DNA of 64,000 nt from an uncultured Bacteroidales bacterium (lineage in GTDB: Bacteria > Bacteroidota > Bacteroidia > Bacteroidales > F082), in contig CAJOIS010000014.1 in the NCBI GenBank assembly GCA_905234645.1, forward strand, positions 51,847 through 115,846. Direction: 5' to 3'. Each line of letters opens with the position of its first letter. Positions within the stretch are counted from its first letter, which is position 1. The translations under genes and the position numbers were made by a program. Below are positions 57,339-64,000 of this stretch, one piece after another. The notes under the pieces are model-generated. The model made no database searches. It was given only the letters and a program-made list of their open reading frames with translations, and was not told the DNA's origin.

Positions 57339-59877
57339 TCAATAATATATGATGTTCAAATCCAGTCGCTTTTGTTGTACGGATTCGACAGCACGTTTCT
57401 TCACTTTTGTGTTATAGACCTTAAGCTGCTTCAGCGTCGGGATGTTCTCAACGGGCGAAATGCTACGAACGGATGTGTTGTTGACGAACAGGTTCTCCAG
57501 CTTTTGCAGGCCCGACAAGGGTTTCAGCGACTTAACCGGAGTGCCGCTGGCATTCAAGGTGATGAGGTTATGCATCTTTGAAAGCGGTCCCAAATCGTCA
57601 ACTTGTGTGTTTTCAATATTGAGCAACTCTAAGAGCGGACTCTCCTCGATAGGCTTCAAGCTGCTGATGGGATTATTTTGGGCATTAAGCTCCAGCAAAA
57701 ACTCCTTGTTGGCCAAGGGCTTCTTGATTGTTGACGGAAAGACGTTCAAGCCACATCAAGTTGGTAAGCGGTTCGATGGATTTTATTGGAGACTCTGACG
57801 TGATCTTTAATTCCCTCAGATCCACGATTTGCTGCAACTCAAGAGACGTGGGCGTTTCCGTCTGTAAGCCAACAGCGTTGCGGAATATGGCTTGCCAAGT
57901 GGGGTCGAGACCGTTCCACCATGTTTTCAATGTTTCGGTTTGATACACCACAATCACTTGACGTTGGCTTTCCTTCAATGCCATAACCTGACTCTTGCCA
58001 ATGACAGTACTGTCGGCATAGACCACTTCAATATGGGAATCATTCACCAAAGCTGAAAGGTCGTTGACAGGTGCGTTCATGACATTGAGATATCTCAGGT
58101 TTTCCAATTCTTGTAAGGACTTGAGGTCGTTGATATAGGTATGAGAGATATCGAGCGACTCCAAGTTAGCCAAACCTTGGATGGGCTGTAAATAATTGAT
58201 TTCAGTGTTGGAAATATTCAGCGAACGAAGGTTTGTCAGGCGGCTGACGGGCATCAGGTTTTGCACGAAAGTATTACCCGACAGGTCAAGTTCCGTCATA
58301 TTGATGATTTGGTGCAACTGCTCTGTGGTAGGCTCTGTGTCGACTTTGATCTGTTTTGAGAACAGGGCTTTCCAATACATGGGAAGGCTGTTCCACCATG
58401 TTTTCAGGGCTTCGGTGTCGTAGATAACCAAAGTGAAGGGATTGCTTTTGACGAAGTCACTGGCTTCGGCATCGCTGATGTTGGAATGGTCGCAGTAGAT
58501 TTTATTCAAACGGCGGTTCCTCTTCAATGGCGAAAGGTCATGGATGGAGGTGTTGCGACAATAAAGTTCACGCAAGTTTTCCATCTCACTCAAGGCTTGT
58601 AAATTGCTGACAGCCGAACCCGAGATGTTAAGGCTTTGCAGGTCCTTCAGGTTGCTGACAGGACCCAGGTCGCGGACCGCGGTATTGCTGATGTCCAAAG
58701 ACTTCAGTTGAGTCAAGTCTTGTAGTATGCCTATATTGGCAATGCGTGTTGCGCTCAAGTTGAGAGAGAGCAGATTGGAGCAGTTCTTCAAATTGGAAAT
58801 CCTATTGACTTGTGTTTCTGCAAGGTTGAGTTTCTGCAGGTTTCTCAATGACGACAACACCCCAATGTCGTTAATGTTGGTGTTGGCCACTTCAAGTTCC
58901 TCAAGAGTGATGTTGTATTTCAACGCGGTAAGGTCCTCTATCAAGGTAGAGTTGGCGCGCAACACCTTTAGTTTATTGAGGTTACGTATCGGAGAAAGGT
59001 CTTCGATGGAAGTGCCAGAGATGTCGAGCCAGGTAAGATTCGACATCTCACTGAGTGGATCCAAAGAGATGATTTCGCTGATACCCGACATGTCGACACG
59101 TTGTTTTTGCGTCACCAATTTCAGCTTGGCGTCGAGTTCAGCCATGTCGTTCTTGAAGAACTTGTCCTTGAGTATGGTCTCACCCGTGGTCGGGTCAATG
59201 GAAGGATACAAAGCCATGAAATCTGCCGAACTGATCATCCCGACGGTTTCCATGGGAATGCTATCGTATAGTTTGATGCCGCTTCCGAGACGTGACTTCC
59301 AATTCATCGTCAGGCTATTCCACCAATTGCGAAGGGCTTCCTTCTCATTGATTTTGGAGGTGTAGATACTGGCGATCTTCATGGTGTTGTTCAGTCGGTC
59401 AAGATTGATTTCCACAAAGCGGTTCTTGACGTTGTCGACCGTCTCATCTGTGATGGTCTTGGCGGTCAAGTGCCGCGTTAATGTAACCTTGAAAAAGACA
59501 CTGCCATCGTCTCTGGTGCCGTTGGAGATGCTTTGCAAATCAAACTTAAAGGTGGCCCATTTGAAGAAGAAGTCAATATCCTTAAGATATGCCTGAACGT
59601 CCTTGTTAATGGGCGTTTTGCGGTTAATGTCAAGATCGTCCTCCACCTGCACCTGGTCGTCGATGAAGATCTTGCTCCAGCTTTCGGTGAACACAATCTC
59701 CTTCTCCGCTGCGGTAGAGGTACTGTCACCTATGAAATTCATCGTCTCCTCCAGGTAGGTGATCATATTCCTGATTTCGCTCTCATACTTGGTAACCTCG
59801 TCTTTCGAGAGCTTCTGGGCCTGACTGCCCAAGGCCAAGCCAAACAACAAAACGGAGAGTATGGCTATCTTTTTCAT
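57339..59877 (-). pseudogene. Exported leucine-rich-repeat protein with a frameshift near the C-terminus
   Basis: Last gene of a coupled operon. The signal peptide ends GSQAQ; an N-terminal domain of about 160 residues follows, then three copies of a WWNSL-type module (near residues 184, 493 and 652: LRNWWNSLTMNWKSRL, LKTWWNSLPMYWKALF, LKTWWNGLDPTWQAIF). Each is followed by 22-residue LRRs such as LTNLRSLNISNTEINYLQPI. At about 57725 the frame changes: LSVNNQ continues as KKPLANKEFLLELNAQNNPI and more LRRs ending LDLNIIYY. One A missing from an AAA run explains it. The reconstructed protein has about 845 residues. It is internalin/BspA-like in style; ligand unknown. No T9SS domain at the end. 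Confidence 0.8.
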
Positions 59878-60707
59878 GGTTGATAAAATTTGATAAGATT
59901 GGTTTTTTCCTTTTCAGGCATGTAGATGACGTTCGACATCAGCCAGCCCGAGTTGAGACCCGAGCGGTTGAACCACGACACTTCAAAATACCAGTCCTTG
60001 ATTTGGAAGACATGGAATTTGACCGAGTCGACATGCTGGAACACCAGTTTTCCCTGCTTGATCTCGTAGAAAAACAGGGTCAGATAATCGGGGGTAAAAT
60101 CTTTAGATGCGTAATATTCAATGACTTCCGGGTCTTGGAACGCCTTGTAGATGTTCATGAAGTCGAGCTCATGACTCATCGGATGCAAAAAATGCTTTTC
60201 CTTTTCAGCGAGTTCGCCCGTTGGAAAGAGCTTGTTGAATTCCGAGAAATACACATTAGTAAGCACCCACTTGGAACCCAAGCCCTCTTTTTCGACCGCC
60301 AAAAACAGCATCACCTTGACATCCTTACCTTTGTACTTGAACGTGGTGGAAACCTCAGAATACCAACGGCCTCCAAGAAATGTCATATAGGTGGAATCGC
60401 CTTTGGTGACATCTTCAATGAAATAACGTTGCAAGTCTGTCTGGGTGCCATATTTCTCCTGGTCGAAAAGAATGGGCAGCGACTTGCGGCGCATCTCGTT
60501 GCTGCGGTAGTTGGGGTCCTTGGGGTTGAGCTTATAGCCAAATTGGTCTTCCTCGTAGTTGAAGCGTCGCATGAACTGCCCCATCTGCTTGGTCATGGCA
60601 TAAAGCTCGGTCTCGTCCATCTTAAAATCGCCAATCGTCTGACCTGCGACAGGCCAGACGAAGGCGAAGGTAAGTGCCAGAATGATTATATTTCTAGCTA
60701 TTCTCAT
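59874..60707 (-). CDS. Exported protein of unknown function (LRR operon, third gene)
   Basis: A 277-residue protein with a signal peptide ending VAGQ. It contains LYAMTKQMGQFMRRFNYEED, LQRYFIEDVTKGDSTYMTFL, then beta stretches (WYSEVSTTFKYKGKDVKVML, KWVLTNVYFSEFNKLF). A second half is ELDFMNIYKAFQDPEVIEYY ... WYFEVSWFNRSGLNSGWLMS. The helix-then-curved-sheet layout recalls NTF2/SnoaL-like folds. It overlaps both neighbours by 4 nt (ATGA), so the four operon proteins are made in fixed order and probably act together. No recognised family. Confidence 0.7.
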   Translation of the reverse strand: MRIARNIIILALTFAFVWPVAGQTIGDFKMDETELYAMTKQMGQFMRRFNYEEDQFGYKLNPKDPNYRSNEMRRKSLPILFDQEKYGTQTDLQRYFIEDVTKGDSTYMTFLGGRWYSEVSTTFKYKGKDVKVMLFLAVEKEGLGSKWVLTNVYFSEFNKLFPTGELAEKEKHFLHPMSHELDFMNIYKAFQDPEVIEYYASKDFTPDYLTLFFYEIKQGKLVFQHVDSVKFHVFQIKDWYFEVSWFNRSGLNSGWLMSNVIYMPEKEKTNLIKFYQP

Positions 60708-61279
60708 CTATTGGTGGTTTCTTTCACACGCATGTCGCCAAGCAACACATCCCAGAAGCCAATGGTGCGGCCGCCGATTTGGGTGTCCTTGCGCTTCACG
60801 TAAACGGTGATGTCTTTCTTGGTCATGTCCTTATACACCATGTTGCCTTCGGCGTCGTAGCCGCGGAAGGTCTGGAAGATGGTGATGACACCCACATAGG
60901 TGCCGTCGGGCTGACGTTGCAAGTCACTGACATATTCGATGTTGTACCATTCAATCTCGACGCGGTCATAGTTGAGGCGCATGAGGTGCTCGAAGTACTT
61001 GCGGACACGATAATAGGTGATTTGGTTGGAACCCAATGACGAAACACCGATTTCGGCATCGCTCATGAAGAGTTCCTCGGCGCGGTCGATAACACGGTTG
61101 GCCTCGCTGAACGAGGTCTCTTTGGAACCAACGATTTTGACGTATTTGCTCAGGTCTCTCACCTTCTCCAAGGCGAGGCTGTCGATGGCTTGCTTGCGTT
61201 CGAAACTCAGTTCGTCCTGTGCCATGGCGCTACCCACAACGCACAAGGCAATCACTAAAGTGGCTATGATCTTTTTCAT
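60704..61279 (-). CDS. Exported protein of unknown function (LRR operon, second gene)
   Basis: A 191-residue protein with a signal peptide ending SAMAQ. The core resembles that of the first operon gene: SFSEANRVIDRAEELFMSDA here against ASQANRVINETLGLFESPN there, each followed by a short strand and a YxxxxxYxxxL helix (YYRVRKYFEHLMRLNYDRVE). Then come strands WYNIEYVSDLQRQPDGTYVG and VITIFQTFRGYD. This suggests a shared exported domain duplicated within the operon. Function unknown; both ends overlap neighbours by 4 nt. Confidence 0.7.
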   Translation of the reverse strand: MKKIIATLVIALCVVGSAMAQDELSFERKQAIDSLALEKVRDLSKYVKIVGSKETSFSEANRVIDRAEELFMSDAEIGVSSLGSNQITYYRVRKYFEHLMRLNYDRVEIEWYNIEYVSDLQRQPDGTYVGVITIFQTFRGYDAEGNMVYKDMTKKDITVYVKRKDTQIGGRTIGFWDVLLGDMRVKETTNR

Positions 61280-61911
61280 TTCTTTATCAGTTCAAGTTCG
61301 TTAATCTTTCCGTTGTTGTTGTATTTGATTTCAAACACCTTTTCCGTAGCCTTCTTCTGGTCCTTCAAGTAGTTGAGGTACTTCTCGATGGTCGTCGGAC
61401 GGTCGTAGTCATTGAAACCGGCATTCTGCTTGATGATAATGAGCACCGGCACGTTGGGCGACTCAAACAAACCCAAAGTCTCGTTGATGACACGGTTGGC
61501 CTGGCTGGCGCTACCGGCATTGGCGATGCTGCTGAAGTTGCGTCCAAGAACGGCATCGGCAGCAGCGGCCTGTTCATGTTCCTCTGCGGCTTGGCGTTCT
61601 TCCTCATCTCTTTGGGCACGTTCACGAGCGAGTTTTTTCTCCACTTGGAAGAGCAGGTCATCGACTTCGGGATTCTGCAGGTTCCAATCCTTGATGGTCT
61701 GCACACGGGCTTCTTTCTCTTCGAGCGTCCAAAGGGTCTCGTCATCGAGGATGGCGTTCAGGTCTTTAACGGCTTGTTCAACTCTTGATTTATACTCAGC
61801 CTCAGCGGCTTCTTTGGCAAGACGCTTTTTGCTCTTGCAACTGGTGGTTCCTCCCAACGTGATGAACGCGGCCAAAAGAACCATCATAACGGTTGTGATT
61901 TTGTTCTTCAT
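61276..61911 (-). CDS. Lipoprotein with coiled coil (LRR operon, first gene)
   Basis: A 211-residue protein with a lipoprotein-like signal ending GGTTSC (Cys about 25). A charged coiled coil follows (about 60-125: LEEKEARVQTIKDWNLQNPE, VEKKLARERAQRDEEERQAA). The C-terminal domain (ASQANRVINETLGLFESPN, VPVLIIIKQ, TTIEKYLNYLKDQKKATEKV, FEIKYNNNGKINELELIKK) resembles parts of the next two proteins. It heads the operon, with a promoter at 61979-61986. The coiled coil plus lipid anchor would suit a scaffold for the other exported products. Function unknown. Confidence 0.7.
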   Translation of the reverse strand: MKNKITTVMMVLLAAFITLGGTTSCKSKKRLAKEAAEAEYKSRVEQAVKDLNAILDDETLWTLEEKEARVQTIKDWNLQNPEVDDLLFQVEKKLARERAQRDEEERQAAEEHEQAAAADAVLGRNFSSIANAGSASQANRVINETLGLFESPNVPVLIIIKQNAGFNDYDRPTTIEKYLNYLKDQKKATEKVFEIKYNNNGKINELELIKK

Positions 61912-61978
61912 TGCTTTATGGCTTTTTGATTTCTGATTGTTCGTTCCTGTAAATAACTCATACAGGCCTAATAAATTG

Positions 61979-61986
61979 CAAAATTA
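61979..61986 (-). promoter_or_regulatory. -7 promoter element for the LRR operon, with leader hairpin
   Basis: TAATTTTG on the minus strand, about 68 nt before the ATG at 61911. The leader contains CCTGTA (61946-61951) facing TACAGG (61961-61966). Confidence 0.55.
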
Positions 61987-62036
61987 GTGCTTTTTTTGTT
62001 GCCACAAGGCGTTTCACGACAAATTTAGTGCCAAAA

Positions 62037-62606
62037 TCAGCCCAGCGGGATTCTCTTCAGCGGCTTGTAAATCGGCCCTGTAGGCTGTAAGATGCTCTGA
62101 AAGTACACCAATTCCTTCACATCGGCATGGAGATAGGTCTTCTGTTCTATGGAATTGCAAACCTTCAAGAAGAATTGCTTGTCGACCAGTGACTTGATGC
62201 GACAAACCGTAAGATGCGGTACAAAGTTCTGACGGTCACGAAGATAGCCCAAGTCGTCAAAGGCATCCAGAAGGTCGGCTTCGAGATCGAACAAGGCCTT
62301 GGGCTGGTCGTTCATGCCGAGCCACAGCACCCGAGGCACATTGTTGCTTCCAAAATATCCTGTGCGATCAAAATCCATGGTGAAAGGTTGATGTCGCTTG
62401 GCCACCTTTTGGCATGCTTCGATGATGTTGGGGATGTCGTCAACAGGCGTACTACCAAGAAATTTCAGCGTCAAGTGGATGTTTTCCGGTCTACAGTAGT
62501 TGATATATTTTTCGTGTGGCAGGTTTTTCTTCAGTCGCTCCACCATGGCGGGATAATCGGTACCCGTCGGGATATGAATGGCTAAAAAGGTTCGTTTGGT
62601 GTACAT
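62037..62606 (-). CDS. thpR: RNA 2',3'-cyclic phosphodiesterase (2H family)
   Basis: A 189-residue 2H phosphoesterase that opens 2',3'-cyclic phosphates on RNA ends or related nucleotides. The two HxTx motifs are HLTLKFLG (about 43) and HLTVCRIK (about 130), with RTFLAIHIP at the N-terminus. The start at 62606 (MYTKRTFLAIHI) is preferred to an upstream in-frame ATG because the -7 box lies at 62625-62632. It is divergent from the ROK kinase gene. Confidence 0.9.
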   Translation of the reverse strand: MYTKRTFLAIHIPTGTDYPAMVERLKKNLPHEKYINYCRPENIHLTLKFLGSTPVDDIPNIIEACQKVAKRHQPFTMDFDRTGYFGSNNVPRVLWLGMNDQPKALFDLEADLLDAFDDLGYLRDRQNFVPHLTVCRIKSLVDKQFFLKVCNSIEQKTYLHADVKELVYFQSILQPTGPIYKPLKRIPLG

Positions 62607-62624
62607 GGTTGTTGATTTTGCTTG

Positions 62625-62632
62625 CAAAAATA
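62625..62632 (-). promoter_or_regulatory. -7 promoter element for thpR
   Basis: TATTTTTG on the minus strand, 18 nt before the ATG at 62606; it excludes the upstream in-frame ATG at 62627. Confidence 0.6.
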
Positions 62633-62662
62633 GTTTTTTATCCCGTTATGACCAAAAAACCG

Positions 62663-62670
62663 TATTTTAG
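62663..62670 (+). promoter_or_regulatory. Variant -7 box TATTTTAG before the ROK kinase
   Basis: CGTATTTTAGCACCATC resembles the string before 52961. It has one mismatch to TAnnTTTG and lies 22 nt before the ATG at 62693. Confidence 0.35.
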
Positions 62671-62692
62671 CACCATCAAAAACGACATTATC

Positions 62693-63643
62693 ATGAACAC
62701 TTACTCTATAGGTATCGACATTGGCGGCACCAACACCGACATTGGCTTGGTGCGCGACGATGGCCGCTGCTTGGCCAAGAAAAACCTGCCCACCAACAAA
62801 TACTTCGACGCATCCCTCTATGTGTCGGACATCTGCGACCAAATCAAGACTTTGATGGCCGAAAACCATGTTGATGCTATCGACGGCATCGGCATTGCGG
62901 CACCAGCGGGCAACTACTACACAGGCTGTATTGAGAACGCTACCAACCTCAACTTTAAGGGTATTGTCAACCTTGAAAGCGACTTCAAGGCGCACATCGA
63001 CGTACCTGTCGTCGTCTCCAACGATGCTAACGCCGCCGCTTATGGCGAACTCGTCTACGGTGGCGCCAAAGGCATGAAGCATTTTGTGATGTTCACCCTC
63101 GGCACAGGTGTGGGTAGCGGCATTGTCGTTGACGGTAAGCTGGTACACGGCAAGACGGGTGGTGCCGGAGAACTCGGTCATGCCATCCTCATCCCCGAGG
63201 GACGTCCTTGCGGCTGCGGACGCAAAGGTTGTCTGGAAACCTACACCTCCGCCACAGGCATCCGCCGCACAGCGCTGGAAATGATGGAAGCTGCACCCGA
63301 CTACCATGGTGCTTTGGCACAAGTCAAGCCCGAAGACCTGACCAGCAAGATGGTGGGTGACGCTGCCAAATATGGCGACCCATTAGCGATTCAGGTATTC
63401 GAAAAAACGGGGTATTGGCTGGGCATCGCCATGGCCAATGCCGTGGCCTTCAGCGGTCCCGAAGCCATCTTCCTGATGGGCGGTCCCGTGAAGGCCGGCG
63501 AGGTGCTCCTCAAACCCGCTCGTGAGTCTTTCAAGAAGCACCTCTGTTTTGTCTATGACGGCAGCGTGGATGTGCGTGTTTCGGAACTGCCCGATAACGA
63601 TGCGGCCATCCTCGGCGCAGCGGCATTGACCAAAGCCAAATAA
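62693..63643 (+). CDS. ROK-family sugar kinase (glucokinase-like)
   Basis: A 316-residue protein from the ATG at 62693. The phosphate loop is IGIDIGGTNTDIGLV (about 5-19). The second loop is FTLGTGVGSGIVVDGKLVHG. The catalytic Asp is in VSNDANAAAYGE. The ROK signature GGAGELGHAI is followed by the zinc motif CGCGRKGCLE. It probably phosphorylates glucose or a related hexose in the cytosol; the position in the ROK family cannot be refined from sequence alone. No transporter or repressor is adjacent. Confidence 0.9.
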   Translation: MNTYSIGIDIGGTNTDIGLVRDDGRCLAKKNLPTNKYFDASLYVSDICDQIKTLMAENHVDAIDGIGIAAPAGNYYTGCIENATNLNFKGIVNLESDFKAHIDVPVVVSNDANAAAYGELVYGGAKGMKHFVMFTLGTGVGSGIVVDGKLVHGKTGGAGELGHAILIPEGRPCGCGRKGCLETYTSATGIRRTALEMMEAAPDYHGALAQVKPEDLTSKMVGDAAKYGDPLAIQVFEKTGYWLGIAMANAVAFSGPEAIFLMGGPVKAGEVLLKPARESFKKHLCFVYDGSVDVRVSELPDNDAAILGAAALTKAK

Positions 63644-63648
63644 ACAGC

Positions 63649-64000
63649 TTACTTGATCTGGAACCGTACGCCCAAATAGGCACGGATGCCACTCAAAGGA
63701 CCCCATACCATCGAAGCATCGAAGTCTTCGCTGGCGGGATTTTCTGCTGAAATGATGGGATATTTCTGCTTGTAGTTGGTCAGGTTCTCGCCACCGACAT
63801 ACAATTCCCAGCACTTGCCCAACTTCTTGGTAATCTGCGCGTTCATAATCACATAGAACGGAGAACGTTCTATATTCTGCTGGCGGGCCACCGCGGTGGC
63901 ATTGCCATCCAGATTGGGCACGCGGCTATCGCCATTGAACTGCGTCGTGAAATCGAACTGCCAGGTGCCGGGGGCGTACGACATCGTCACCAAGCCCTTG
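63649..64000 (-). CDS. TonB-dependent receptor, C-terminal end (runs off the window)
   Basis: The minus-strand frame, open at 64000 and ending at 63649, codes for the last ~116 residues. It shows the terminal beta-strands of an outer-membrane barrel: WQFDFTTQFNGDSRVPNLDG, IERSPFYVIMNAQITKKLGK, WELYVGGENLTNYKQKYPII (the common GxNLTN turn), and IRAYLGVRFQIK at the end. The last residues are F-Q-I-K rather than a terminal Phe. The substrate cannot be told from this part. Confidence 0.85.
   Translation of the reverse strand, partial: KGLVTMSYAPGTWQFDFTTQFNGDSRVPNLDGNATAVARQQNIERSPFYVIMNAQITKKLGKCWELYVGGENLTNYKQKYPIISAENPASEDFDASMVWGPLSGIRAYLGVRFQIK

Noticed and set aside
1..64000. tRNA, rRNA, riboswitch or complete insertion sequence
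   Set aside because: No cloverleaf, rRNA segment, transposase motif or known riboswitch core was recognised by eye; a covariance-model scan would be needed to exclude weak cases.

Overview
This window reads as a chromosome segment of an anaerobic member of the Bacteroidales, probably an uncultured gut- or rumen-type lineage. Four things point there. Promoters carry the Bacteroidetes -7 element TAnnTTTG, with over two dozen clear copies upstream of genes and almost no Shine-Dalgarno sequences. Several secreted proteins end in a type IX secretion (T9SS) sorting domain. Lipoproteins and a TonB-dependent receptor are present. The housekeeping genes include the purH-mreBCD block. No rRNA, tRNA, CRISPR array, prophage or full-length insertion sequence was seen.

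Layout: 0-6.6 kb holds a partial Kelch-like protein, a GH78 alpha-L-rhamnosidase lipoprotein, two paralogous 17-residue-repeat proteins flanking a DUF1232 gene and ruvC, a lone HigA-like antitoxin and a TonB-C domain protein. 6.6-19.1 kb holds radA, a secreted CotH-kinase operon, recJ, and purH-mreB-mreC-mreD followed by two TlpA/ResA-like lipoproteins. 19.1-23.9 kb is a damaged stretch (DUF1573 gene, TPR-HTH regulator, a small remnant), then an AAA ATPase and cysQ. 24-31.4 kb holds topA and an arginine/polyamine-flavoured trio: a frameshifted deoxyhypusine-synthase-like gene, a degenerate arginase-fold protein and a secreted peptidylarginine deiminase of the Porphyromonas PPAD type. 31.5-38.1 kb holds a lipoprotein, a tripartite RND efflux operon and a DUF2147 protein. 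38.1-45.5 kb holds a four-helix-bundle gene bracketed by inverted repeats, pgi, an orphan response regulator, a serine hydrolase, a DEAD-box helicase with an in-frame stop, and menA. 45.5-55.1 kb holds secreted T9SS proteins, ornithine carbamoyltransferase, DUF3109, a TPR-HTH regulator, a CarboxypepD-regulatory-like protein, comF and a lipoprotein. 55.2-64 kb holds buk-ptb (butyryl-phosphate to butyrate, with ATP), a four-gene translationally coupled operon of exported proteins ending in an LRR protein, thpR, a ROK kinase and the end of a TonB-dependent receptor.

The strongest unexplained signal is a dense set of short palindromic elements of about eight unrelated sequence families. Many start 0-7 nt after a stop codon, a few lie in 5' leaders, and three sit in frame inside genes (cysQ, menA, and the sorting domain of a T9SS protein), where they are translated. 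One family (GTAGAGACG...CGTCTCTAC) has a different core in each of four copies, yet each core is self-complementary or nearly so. Another (GAATGCTGAAT-like) brackets a four-helix-bundle (S23/IVP-type) gene in inverted orientation and supplies the stop codon of pgi, so this gene plus its repeats looks like a small mobile cassette.

Five genes (DUF1573, TPR-HTH, DHS-like, DEAD helicase, LRR) carry frameshifts or small deletions. Several are one-base losses in short homopolymers, so assembly error must be separated from real decay.
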